DNA of 64,000 nt from Furcasterigmium furcatum (lineage: Eukaryota > Ascomycota > Sordariomycetes > Glomerellales > Plectosphaerellaceae). Both the position numbers and the translations under genes were made by a program. Below, one piece after another: positions 32,424 to 43,074 of this stretch. The DNA is taken from assembly GCA_001599815.1 (NCBI GenBank), contig BCIA01000001.1, positions 6,034,978 through 6,098,977 on the forward strand. Direction: 5' to 3'. Numbering within the stretch: position 1 is the first letter of the stretch; the number at the start of each line of letters is the position of its first letter. The notes beneath the pieces were generated by a model. That model saw only the letters and a program-made list of their open reading frames with translations. It ran no database searches and had not been told where the DNA came from.

Positions 32424-33818
32424 GCGTCTTCTCGCTCATGACACCTCATGTGTCCTCCTCCTTTCCTTTCCGTACATTCTTTTCCACCGCACATACTAGG
32501 GCAGCGTATCCCTCGTCGGCCCCCTCCTGAGCACGCAATCATCTCTTTTCCCCATCCAGTTATCAGCAGAGGGAGGGCGTTCTTGCGCTTCAACTTGCAT
32601 CTCACGACATCAGGGGGTTCAGGCAGCATGGCACAGCATCACGAATACGGTTTTTTCTTTTTCTCCAGACAGGGCAACGCAGCATGAGATTCACACGAAT
32701 ACCCGCCCCGGCCCGGCACACAACAGGCAAGGTAGACAGGCGTTTGAGAGGCAACAAAAACTCGAGATACCACATTCGTTCTTTGCAATTTTGGAGGGGT
32801 CGCGGTCTTTTTTTCTCCTTTGTCTTTGGACTTGGTACGGGCAGGCTTGCAGTACCTCTCCCATGGTGTTTTCTGGTCCTTGGTTTCTTCAAAGATCCTG
32901 GACAGGTCCTCGGAAGGATGGGGCTTTTTTGGCGTTCGAGATCCTCCGCTGATGCGGCTGGCTTGGTCTTTTTTGGGTCCCCATCGTAGAGGGCAGATAT
33001 TTTTTGCGGACTGCTGCGCTTCGACGAGGTAGTCTTGCGGGCTGACTTGGTCGGAGCTAGACTCCGACAATATATATGGTTCGCGAAACACTTTTGGCTC
33101 TTTGTGATGTGACTTGCCTGGTGATGTGTTCTTTTTGAGTGTAGGCTATCATGACTCCCCCAGGCTCTGACATGGAAGAGTGATCAGCATAGCCAGAGAT
33201 GGCCGACAGTGAGGCCTGACGGAGCAGGACTCACCCACGGGTCCTCAGGGCAGCTTGGATGCCGGTGATCCCGCAGCTCCATAGAAAGCAGAGAGATTGG
33301 ATTAGCCATGCTGAAAGCTCCGGTGCCAACACCGAAGCGGTTTACCGAGAGGGTGGATAGGGGTTAGAGCCGATGGCGGACTGAGGCGCATATACAAAGG
33401 ATATTGACGGCCGACTATTTCGCGCCATATACGGCCGTCAACTACAGGAATATCGGCATCGCTGTTGGAATCAGCGTCTTCGCTGTCATCATCACAACGC
33501 CAGTGTTCTGAGGCTGGCCCAGGGCATGGCTGGTCCATGTGGTTGAGCCCCTTGGAATTCGGCGCCGCGCCTCTGCCGTGTTTGGCGGGGGCATCACGCC
33601 GCAAGAGATGAGCAGGCATCACAACGTCAAGGAGATATTGGGAGAGCAAGGGCGGAGTCTTGTAATTGAGGCACGGTGTTTTGGGAATGGTGTGCTTCTC
33701 AGGTCTGACTTGGATGGTCGGGCTGCTGTCTTTCTCGACACCTAGCCCAGCTACTTAGTTGACCAACTGGAACATAACACATCTCCACAGTCACCTCCAT
33801 CTGTTGGCGTCCAGAGGC
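32424..33818. other. Intergenic region with possible unannotated minus-strand gene
   Basis: About 1.4 kb between two 3' ends. The left part should be the 3' UTR of the secreted-protein gene. On the minus strand two open stretches look more protein-like than chance: 33741-33302 (about 146 codons from a possible acceptor at 33742) and 33091-32639 (150 codons). A good intron signature lies between them (GTGAGT near 33230 to TGTCAG near 33165). I could not join the exons in a single frame with a convincing start, so no gene is called. Confidence 0.3.
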
Positions 33819-34998
33819 CTACATCTCTCCGCACTGAGCAATCACCACGTCGAGATTCGGAATGTCCTTCCCGCGGTACCCCGTCTTCGTCGCCTCCATC
33901 TTCTTCACAACGTCGAGCCCATCGACGACCTTGCCGAAGACGACGTGCTTCTTGTCCAGGAATGGCGTGGGCACGGTGGTGATGAAGAACTGAGAGCCGT
34001 TGGTGTTGGGGCCGGCGTTCTGCGGGTGTTAGCAAACCTGGTGACTCTTGGATATGAGCATGTCGAGTCAGAACGTACAGCCATAGAGAGCAGCCCTGGC
34101 TGGTCATGCCTCAGGTTGAAGTTCTCGTCCGCGAAGGACGAGGTGCCATAGATGCAGATGGAGCCCGTGCCGTCGCCGTTGAGAAAGTCGCCGCCCTGGC
34201 ACATGAAGCCGGAGATCTGGGATGGTGTCAGCTCTTGCCCGGACTACACAGCTCGCTGGACGCCAGACGTACGATGCGGTGGAACTTGGAGCCCTTGTAG
34301 CCCTGGGCCCGACCGGCGGCGTTCTTGGACTCGCCGGTGCAGAACTGGCGGAAGTTCTCGGCCGTCTTGGGGACGACGTCCTTGAAGAGCTCGAAGGTGA
34401 CACGGCCGAGAGGCTCACCTGGGGAGTGTTAGTTCACCGTCATCGTCAGATGTAGCATAAGTCTGGTGGCCTCTCCACGGGGTTTGACCATGACACCGGG
34501 CCGGCAACAGCACCGACCCGAAGTCAGTCAGGGCCCGCACCACCGGCCCCGACTCGCGGATAAAGGAGCCCCGAAGCGAGGCCCCAGCCCCAAACCGAGC
34601 GCTCGGAAAATCGTGACAGAAAGGGAGCGAGGCCAGACTCACCGCCAAGAGTTACATCGAAGAATACCCTGTCAAGCGGGGTGCGTTAGCTCCAAGAGGG
34701 CAGGTCGCGGGGTCAGAAGCGCAAGTGGCGGCGCCAGGGGCCAGCATGGTGCTCGGGTAAGGTAGTATAAAATGGCTCGCATGGTTGGGCGAGATACCAG
34801 GGGTGTGGCATCTCAGCCACCGCCCATTGCTGGGCAGTGAGGGGAGGGGGGCAGGTGGCCATCGGCGGATGATATGGGATGCCCGGCCACAGCACGGGAA
34901 TGCGTCTCGATGGAGCTCTCGAAGGAGGAGGTTGGAGTGGAGAGACCGGATGCGACTTACAGCGGGTTGCCGGACTCTGGGAGCTGTGTGGGCGGCAT
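33819..34998 (-). CDS. Cyclophilin H-type peptidyl-prolyl isomerase
   Basis: Five minus-strand exons: 34998-34961, 34668-34643, 34418-34273, 34216-34079 and 34019-33819. They join in frame to 182 residues, including a 26-nt exon behind a 292-nt first intron. The whole protein is a cyclophilin domain: FFDVTLGGEPLGRVTFELF, VVPKTAENFRQFCTGE, YKGSKFHRIISGFMCQGGDF, GPNTNGSQFFIT and HVVFGKVVDG. Isomerase residues Arg69, Phe74, Gln77, Phe129, Leu137 and His141 are present. The C-terminus ends QCGEM and an N-terminal extension (MPPTQLPESGNP) precedes the domain; both fit the PPIH/Cyp3 type, which binds the U4/U6 snRNP protein Prp4 in the spliceosome. The position equivalent to CypA Trp121, which contacts cyclosporin A, is Phe136. 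Subfamily assignment is less sure than the family. Confidence 0.92.
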
Positions 34999-37900
34999 CG
35001 TGAGATCGGCCTGGTGGACGGAGAGAATGCCGGTCAGGTCGGATCAGGTGATTTTCTTTTCTCTGCGCGCCGGACTGTCTGGCGACTGGAGGGTGTGGGG
35101 AAGAGATTCGGGGAAGACTGGTTCCGCCGGTTGGATGCAGCGGCGCAAATGTACCCAAGTCGGGGGCGACTAGGTAGGGGTAAGAGGTGGACCGATTCGT
35201 ATGTAGACTGTGCGGTGTCTCCGAAGTTCGGATGCTCACGGTTCAAGGGAACCAAAGGTGCGCGTTGATGAGGAGCGGGTGGAAAAATTGGCTTTGGGTT
35301 GCGGGGTGCGTCCGTGGGGAAGCAAGGAAGCTCGGCGGGGCGTATCTTATCGCTGGGCACCGGCCCGGACCAGCAAATAAAATGCCTGCGACGGAGGGAG
35401 ACTGGTTGACTGGACGGGACCAACAAAGACGATCGATGATGGGCTTGGACTTGCGAGGACATCTCAACCCAGTTGAACTGCAAGTCCATTGTCCCGAGAC
35501 CCAAATAAACCTGCACTTCGAAAAGCAACAAAGGCAGGGTGTTGCCGCCGTCCACCCAAGACCCTTCGTGCCGTTGCCATCCTTCCCCGATGCTCCTCCG
35601 AGGAGTGTCCGGGCAATCCGGTCCTCGACTAGGCCCCTCTGCCGAGTCCCGGCTCCTTGCAGAACGGCGGAGGCTCAACTTGCAGACTACTGCAGAAGCG
35701 ACATGATGCTGAAGATTCTTTTTTCTCTTGAGATCGGCGCTCTGCTCGAACGGGATCATCGTCTTGGATGATCTGTCTTGGATGAGATCATCCATGACGG
35801 GCTTCGGCCAGTCGAGGGCTACCTTGTGCGACGTCGCTGCAACCCAAGAAATGGCCTCCAAAATATCGCCAGCATAGCAAGGGGCCGGGGACATGCCGTG
35901 GAGCCGCGGACCAGTTCGCGGCAGAACGGCCTGGCTAGACCTCGCCCCAGGCCGTTTCCTGACACACATGACCTGTGTCAATAGATCCTTGGCTGGAGCC
36001 GTTGCAAAGGCAAACACAGCATCAGCCAACTAACAATGGCGGACAGAGAGGAATAAGCTTTCGAAGCCAGACCTAGCTCACCCTGACATCATGGACAGCT
36101 GCCCAATCCAATGCCCCGTTTCCACCTCGGCCGACATCAACAGCACGTGTTCGCCCAAGGGGGCGAAGCAAGCAGGTCAGATAGAGAATCTCAAATCCCA
36201 GGTGAAGCGGAAGCTAAACGTCCCGAGAGTCGGCGTAAGTGCTGTCCCGAAGCTGCCGGCGAGGAATGCCATTTTGAGGCCCAGACTCTGCTTCTTATTC
36301 GTATATCGATGATGAATCCAATTCGCAATCCCCAACCAGGCGCAGCAAGCGATGACTGGCAGACGGTAGCCCGGATGTCCAGATACCCGCGACAACTGAC
36401 GCTATCCCCGTCGTCAGATGGCAGACTGCACCATTTCAGAGGCGCAAGGATGCAACCGATGACGGGGGCAACTCACTGACACGCCGCGAGACATGGTCGT
36501 GAGCCGGACTCAGATCTGGGTTTTTTTGATGAGAGGGATGTAGATCACTGACCAGTGTCAAGCAGCCCGTCGTGCGAAGGATTGACTGGGTCTGACTCGC
36601 TCAGGCTGTGAAGACGAAACGCTCACAAGCCTCCTGAGGAACCGGGATCTCGCGGATGATGACTGCGGGACTGGCCCGCATCGATGCCTTCTGACCACGA
36701 AATGAGCAGGCTTTACGAGTATGCAAGTCGCACAGCCAGCTCTTCGATTCCAAATGCCTCTATTCCCAAATGTTCAATTGTTCTTATCCCCGGCCAAGCC
36801 CATCCCGCAGCGATGTGGGCGCCAGCGCTGATGCAACGACTCGTGACCGGGGTGCTTCTCCAGGCCCTGAGTGGATGAAGCAGCATTGGCAAAGCCCCGG
36901 AGCTGACGAGGCCGCGCGGATCTCCGGGGGAGCTGCACGGTAAAGTGCGCTACCAGGACATACTGTGCTGCTGTTATCGCTCGGGGATGCTTCGTTGTCG
37001 CCGCTTCTTTTGCTCGCCGCCCACCCACACCATCACGCCGTTGTGATTCCCCGGTGATTAATTTTTGATAGGTTCCTGAACGGCAGGATCTTGAGGCTCA
37101 GCAGGCTCAGCAGATGCAAGGGGGCTCGGAAGCTTTCCGACGATGGATGACATTCCAAGTCTAACGTGATTCTGGATGACACTGGCAGCGAAAGCGGTGC
37201 GAGGCCTGACATGACTTGCCAACAACAAGCAGACCAGGGAACACCCCTGCCGTGAGTGCAAGAAGCCAAGCTTTTGGACAATGACGACGGGGCGATGTGG
37301 GATTTCGAGAAGGTCTTTCTTTGGCAATTCAAGTTGCCAAGTCCGGGCCTGGGTCAGGCCGTTGTTGCTTGAAATGGCTGTTCAATCGACTGCCAGCGGC
37401 TGTCAGATATCGCAGGCTCAGTGTAGTAAGTGGCTGCATTGATTCCCCAAGTGAAGAAAGAGGCCATCTCAATTCTCTTCGGCTCGATCCGAGGCTTGGG
37501 TGACGTGGTTCTTTCGAGGACGGCCACCATTTCTCGTCACAATAAAGCAGATCCCAGATCCATGGGTTGGCAAAAAAATCTCACCGACTTCCATTGCAAT
37601 CGATCGTGCGGATGGCTCGGCTGCATTTAAGGCCGGCTGGGAGGCAGTGTCTCCGTGTTTGAGCACGTCGTACCGAAGGACAGGTCCGCCCTGGCTTCTG
37701 CAGCGAGCCCACGCTGCAGAAGCAACGCCATTGGTGTCGCTGTGGCTCAGGAACAACCCGGTTGTCGGGAGTAAGACAAAGTCCGGGCTGCTGATGTCTG
37801 CCAATGTCTGTAAGCCAACGCATGTCCTGTACTTTGGACGCATTTGAAACTGAATGCCATTCAACTTCTTGTGGCGCAGTTTGGGCATATCAGTTCAAGG

Positions 37901-39304
37901 GGTTCTGCCGGCCGCCGTTCCGCCGGTTGAAGTCGCTTCGGTGCTAGGACACGCCGACTCGCTAGCTGAGCGTCAGAGCAGCCTCAACGCAAGCCGACCT
38001 GTAATGGCTGCTGACTGTGTGCTATTCCTCGCATAATTACGTCGACAAAAGCGGCTTCCCGGACCTGGCTGACGGTTCTCCGGAAGCATGCCCGCTCGCG
38101 TTGTTCACGCCCATTCCGTCGGTATCTTGAGACTCAGCCGCACGGCTGGCCTGAATCAGAAAGGCACCCGGAGATCTGAGTGGCTTCTGGCTTTCGCCTC
38201 CATTGACGTGCCCCTGAGTCGAGCTGGCAGGTCCACGTTCTGGTGGTGGATGTGTCTCGGGCGGCATCGTTTCTAGTCTAGGGTCTTTGAGTCCCTTGCT
38301 CCAAGATTCCTCTCGGTGTCGCCGGGGCGTATTGAGCCCCAAATCGGGTCGACCCTTTGTCCGCGTCGGCACTAGGTTGCGAGGGCGAAGCAAGGGCCCG
38401 GATGAAGACGATCGGGAAAGCTACCGAGACCGCGTCCCTGAAAGAAGTCAGAAGCTGAGCCTAGTTCACGAGGCAGGTGCCATGGCGACTCGATTTTGTC
38501 GATCTCCAAGTGGAAGGCGTGGAAATCTGCTCCTTCCCATCTCACCCATCGCGAACAAGCCACACTGGTGCCCAGAGATCCCGCAAGCTAACCCGTTCCG
38601 GAGTAGCGCGTGGAATCGCCATCCACACACACCCCCTTCCAACCGCCCAGAAACGGCTAGGCGTGTCTGAGGAATCCCAGCAGCACAGTGCCTGGTATTT
38701 GAAGCTGAACGCACCTTTCCTTCCCTGCTCGGGCGGTCATTTTCCCCGTCTCTCATTCTTCCATCACTCTCGCTCGCCCACCCACCCTTTATCCGCGCCC
38801 TCCTCCCACCCAACCCACGCATTGCCTATTACCGCCGGCTGCCCCCCCTTCGATTCCGTCCCGGAGTCCTGAAATCCTACCCTCGCAACTCCCGTCGGGC
38901 CTGGCTGGACTGGACAACTCTCCCACCAACAACCACATCGCCTACCATCGCGGAGGCCTGTCCGACTCAAATCTGCAACAGACAGCATCAGTTGGACGAT
39001 CGTCATCAATCGACCAGGGTCTTGGCCGTAGCCACATCGTCGCCCCCGGTCGTTGTTGAAGGCGGTGCCGTCTGTCACGAGGAGGTTGCAGTTGGGACGA
39101 GTATCGCGGGAAGGAGACCATATTGGAACAGGGTCGGACGCAGAAGAACCCCTCTCTTCTGGCAGCCGTTTACCCCCGGATCATCACCTGAGTCGGAACC
39201 CGGGCAGATGCTGGTGAATCCATGACCCGGCTCCCCAGCCATTCTGATCTTATCACATCCACTGCCAAATAACCCCTCGTCGGAACCCATCAACATCAAC
39301 AACC
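34999..39304. other. 4.3 kb intergenic region, no credible gene
   Basis: It separates the divergent cyclophilin H and RING genes. The longest frame, minus strand 36029-35034 (331 codons), has no ATG at its start and no recognisable motif, and overlaps the cyclophilin promoter. A short duplication of GTCTTGGATGA occurs near 35761-35786. From about 38620 to 39304 the plus strand becomes CT-rich, as expected for the RING gene leader. No tRNA or transposon signature was found. Confidence 0.5.
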
Positions 39305-40871
39305 ATGGCCGTCATGAACAACTTGGCGAATGCCGCCTACTTTGTCGCAAGGCAGGCCGCCACAGAGTCGATAGCGACTATTTCGATCGCCCCTACGTCG
39401 ACGCCAACGCCGACTCAAGCACAGTCAGATCCACCTCCACCTTCGCCTACAGAAACCGGAGGCGGCGGAGGCGGCGGCAACACGAATAGCAATCCACTGC
39501 TGTTCTTCGTTGCCCTGGGTTTCGGTGTTGTCTTCACGAATCTCTGGTGAGTTTACTTCGACATTCAATGTTCTTTCCTGTCTCCAAACTTCAGCCTCTG
39601 ACCATATCGGTAGGATTATCGTTGGTGTCAAGTATTGCTTCCGTTACAATGCCCGCAACCGCCAGATGCGCATGAACGAGGACGGCGAGCCGATGCCTCT
39701 CGAGACCATGCCTCGCCCGCACAGGCGTCGTCGCGAGAAGAAATTGATGACCATGGACGAGGTCAACGAGAAGTTCCCCATGATGAAGTACAAGAACTGG
39801 GTTCTCGAGCGCGCCAAGGAGGGACTTCCAACCGCAGGCGGCGTCTCCGCGGCGCCCAGTCGAGCGGCTAGTATTCGCTCTGCACACGGCATCATTCCTG
39901 CCGTTTCTCCCGAGGAACCCTACAGAGACACCACCGACAACAACCGATCCTCGATTGACAGCACTCGGGAATCTGCTGCTACGCGCAAATCCCTTTCCGA
40001 GAAGCCGACAGACGTACAGGACAACGGAAGTACGGCGACACCGACTGAGCCTTCAGCGGGGAATACCAACAATAACAACAACACCGTCACCCCGGCGAAC
40101 CAGACAGCACAGCAGCCGCCTCTGCAGAGAGTGCGCACCGACGATGATGATGAAGATGATGACGAGCACATCAATGCTGCCATTCCTCCTGAGATGCTTG
40201 GCACAAGTGGCGACACTTGCGCTATTTGCATCGACACCCTTGAGGATGACGATGATGTTCGCGGTCTCACTTGTGGACATGCTTTCCATGCCGTCTGCGT
40301 CGACCCGTGGTTGACTAGCAGGCGTGCCTGCTGCCCCCTGTGCAAGGCCGACTATTACACTCCCAAGCCGCGCCCCCAGCCCAACGAGCTGGACCCGAAT
40401 AACCCCAATGCGACCTTGGATGCCAACGGGCAACAAATCAACATGCCCAACGCTCCCCCATCCGCTTGGTACAACCTTCGCGGTACCCGCCTGGGTTTCG
40501 GTGGTCGCATCGGCGGCTTCATGCCCTCGGAAGCCCGGACGCGCAACGCCCGCGGCAACCGACGACGCGCCAGACAGCAGCAGCAGGTACCCGCAGGAGA
40601 AGACGCCGCGGGTGTCATGGCTGCCGCAGCGGCAACCCCAGCTCAGACTGCTGAACCCCAGGCTCATGTCACCACTGAGCAAACTGATGCGGTTCCCCGC
40701 CGTGGCCTCGCCTTCTGGAGGAGACACAGGAATAACGATGGCAACACGCCGGAGGTTCAAGAAGTCGCCAACCCATCTGGTACCATCGTCGTCACCCCTT
40801 CCCAGCTTGAGGCTGGTCAGCAGCAAACCGCCACCCCGGCCACCCCGGCTAACACTGACACCGTTCGGTGA
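39305..40871 (+). CDS. Single-pass membrane RING-H2 E3 ubiquitin ligase candidate
   Basis: Two exons, 39305-39546 and 39614-40871, with a 67-nt intron (GTGAGT...GGTAG) inside the membrane segment; 499 residues. Residues 1-60 are Thr/Pro/Gly-rich and probably luminal or extracellular. A hydrophobic segment of about 63-88 (LLFFVALGFGVVFTNLWIIV) is followed by Lys/Arg-rich text, placing the rest in the cytosol. The RING-H2 finger spans 283-324: CAIC, then CGHAFHAVC, then CPLC, with all eight ligands in C3H2C3 order. The flanks are low complexity (acidic DDDEDDDEH before, Gln/Ala-rich after), and a conserved-looking patch LGFGGRIGGFMPSEA follows. Proteins of this design ubiquitinate membrane or endosomal substrates. 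The specific substrate and orthologue are unknown. It is convergent with the GPALPP gene. Confidence 0.88.
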
Positions 40872-41397
40872 TTAACATCGTGAGAGCACTTCTCTCAGGT
40901 GGTTGGCCCCCTTATTCGAACGACAAGCTGTACATCACAGGTTCGAATGTGGAACACCACTTTGCGACATGAGTGGAATCCAATCTCACTTTATCAGGTG
41001 GGCTGAGAGACGCATCGTCTCCGTCCACATTACTACCGCTACACCCAAATNCCCACCGCCGTAGCACAATATTGTGCTTGTTTCTTGGACGTTTACGCAT
41101 TTAGGCCGAAGAGGATTGGAAGGAGGAGCGGATCAGAGGGCTTCGGCCGCTGTTGTAAGACAGCGAGTGCCCTCTTGGAGGAAAGGGGGACATCAGCATT
41201 ATAGCATGGAGGTGACATTGGCTTGGATTTGTCCTTTCTCTGGGACTCACTGGGGAAAGCGGGGGAGTTGCGGCGATTTAGGTATCTTTTGCTGTGACAG
41301 AATATCAAACGAAGATTAACAGCGTTCTTTTGTCGACATCGTGGCAGCCTTTGTGATTTGACGATTCCGAGATTGGCATCTATCGCGACCTCGATGT
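40872..41397. other. Convergent 3' region with an ambiguous base and a palindrome
   Basis: A 526-bp tail-to-tail space between the RING and GPALPP genes. It contains one undetermined base (N at 41051) and the 16-bp palindrome at 41063-41078. No gene is supported. Confidence 0.7.
41063..41078. repeat. Perfect 16-bp palindrome
   Basis: AGCACAATATTGTGCT is self-complementary with no spacer. It lies 12 bases after the undetermined base in the convergent intergenic region. It may act in transcript ends, or simply mark a place hard to sequence. Confidence 0.7.
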
Positions 41398-42432
41398 TTA
41401 TAGGTACGACCCCTTTTGGAACCGCCCGCTCAGGTCCTTCGTCTTGTTCAGCAGCTCCCGCTTCTGCGCCGCGCTGAGGGCGCCCCCGACGGCCATGTCC
41501 TTCTCCCGATCGAACGCGCGCTTGCTCGGGTCGTCTTCCTCCTCGACGTCCTTGCCCTCCTTGCGGCCCTGGTTTCTCGCCTCCTGGTGCTGCTCGTACA
41601 AGCTCTTCCCCCTGGAGGCGGCGACGTTCTCCGCCGTGCGGCGGTGGCGCTCGTCGTTGACCCTGCCGCTCTTCTTCCGGGCCTGGTTCTGCGCGGCCTC
41701 GAGGTCTGAGCCGGCGGGGGCTGCGCGGCCGAGGACGGCGTCTTCAAGGCGCTTGCGCTTCTGCTCGGGCGTCTCGGTCCAGATGCTGCTGATCTCTGAG
41801 GGGCCGGAGGGTGCGGAGGCGTGGGGTTTGGAGGAGGCGAAGCGGCGATTCTTGAGCTTTGTCGGGTCGCGCTCGTGGTAGCCGGAGGCAGTAGGAGGGG
41901 CGAGCATCCAGTCGTCGCGCTTGGAGGGGGCGGGCTCGTTGGCTGCTGGATCGGAGGAGGGGCGGTCGAAGATGGAGGTTTGGGGAGCGTCGCCTGCGCC
42001 GGCGGAGGGGAGGGCTGGGCCGTAGTCGTCGTCGTCGTCTTCTGAGTCGGAGGAGGCTGCCGCTGGTGCTGCGCCTACTGGCGGCAGGGAGGGGCCTATT
42101 GTGCGCTTTGGAGGTGCAGAGGGGCCTATGGAGGGCTTTGATGCTGGGGCAGAAGGGCCGTAATCGTCGTCGGATTCATCGAGGTCGATCTCGTCTTGGT
42201 TTGTCGTGCCAGAAGCGGACGGGGGCAGAGCTGGGCCAGTAGCGGGCTTCGCGACTGCTGTAGGAGCAGATGGTGCGGTTGGGCCGTAGCCATCGTCAGA
42301 GTCATCGTCATCGAGGTCGATCTCGTCGGCGTTTCGTGCTTGTTTGGGAGATGGTGAGTCGTCGCCGTTGTCGTCTGGAGTGCGCTTGCGCTTGGCAAGA
42401 TGGGGTGGTAATGAGGGCCCAATTGAGGACAT
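41398..42432 (-). CDS. GPALPP motif-containing (DUF3752) protein
   Basis: A single minus-strand exon of 344 residues starting MSSIGPSLPPHLAKRKR. The open frame extends 21 nt upstream but without ATG, which fixes the start. The N-terminal half repeats two motifs: GP(S/A)LPP (residues about 5, 71 and 117, with near-copies) and DEIDLDD/E-SDDxYGP (about 43 and 86, with a third degenerate copy before YGPALP). The C-terminal half is charged and helical, with DDWMLAPP, RRFASSK, SIWTETPEQKRKRLEDAVLG and the terminal GALSAAQKRELLNKTKDLSGRFQKGSYL-like end. This order matches the conserved eukaryotic GPALPP1/DUF3752 family, a nuclear protein of unknown function sometimes linked to RNA processing. It is divergent from VPS8 with 638 bp between start codons. 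Confidence 0.85.
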   Translation of the reverse strand: MSSIGPSLPPHLAKRKRTPDDNGDDSPSPKQARNADEIDLDDDDSDDGYGPTAPSAPTAVAKPATGPALPPSASGTTNQDEIDLDESDDDYGPSAPASKPSIGPSAPPKRTIGPSLPPVGAAPAAASSDSEDDDDDYGPALPSAGAGDAPQTSIFDRPSSDPAANEPAPSKRDDWMLAPPTASGYHERDPTKLKNRRFASSKPHASAPSGPSEISSIWTETPEQKRKRLEDAVLGRAAPAGSDLEAAQNQARKKSGRVNDERHRRTAENVAASRGKSLYEQHQEARNQGRKEGKDVEEEDDPSKRAFDREKDMAVGGALSAAQKRELLNKTKDLSGRFQKGSYL

Positions 42433-43070
42433 TGTGAGGTGAGCACGAATCAAGGTCTAATGGTTTCTCTAATCGCATCAACTTTAAAGGCCCTGGTGTA
42501 GTGTTGGGTATTTGGAAGTGGTGGTGTTGATGTGGTGATGTTGATGTTCAAGTCGAAACGCCGAGCCTGGAGTTCGACGCCAGAAACAGATCCGCCCCGC
42601 CAAAAGACAGCCCACGCCCGCCCGCTGCCACCTCGTGCGGGACTGGCTAACGCCCCAACCTCCCACTGGACCAACCGCACATGCACCCCTGCACAGCCCG
42701 CCGGATTAAGTCCGGTCCGCCTGAAGCTCTTGGAGGTTGCCTATAGCGGTGCTGCAGCTTGGATGGAGCTTCCAACCGAAGGCGCCGACGTAATCGCTCG
42801 ACAACTCCAAACCAGCACTCCGACAACCACCATTCGAGTTCCGCGATCATACCCCATCGCAGGAGCTTGATCCCCCAGGGTCCTCCTCTACTCACCCCGG
42901 AGTCCCCAACTCTCCATCTCCTCCATCGTCGATATCAGCTACCGCAATCGCGACAGGGCTCAACCAACAAGCTCCAGCCCCCCATAACCAAAGTCGTAAT
43001 ATGCGCATTGCGCCACGACCAGCTTGACCGGCGATCATTCATGAAGTAGCGTGATGGAACAGGGACAGTC
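42433..43070. promoter_or_regulatory. Bidirectional promoter between GPALPP and VPS8 genes
   Basis: A 638-bp divergent space. The VPS8-proximal half is CT/CA-rich and ends with two tiny upstream ORFs. No additional gene is supported. Confidence 0.55.
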
Positions 43071-43074
43071 ATGA
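43041..43074 (+). promoter_or_regulatory. Two minimal upstream ORFs before VPS8
   Basis: ATGAAGTAG at 43041-43049 encodes Met-Lys-stop. ATG at 43054 opens a six-codon ORF whose stop TGA (43072-43074) overlaps the VPS8 start ATG (43071) in the ATGA arrangement. Both precede the only plausible VPS8 start. If they are in the mRNA, ribosomes must leak past or reinitiate, which would limit VPS8 translation. The transcript start is not known. Confidence 0.5.

Noticed and set aside
35034..36029. 331-codon minus-strand frame between cyclophilin H and RING genes
   Set aside because: No ATG at the start, random-looking composition, and it overlaps the cyclophilin promoter. Retained only as an item to test if transcripts are found.
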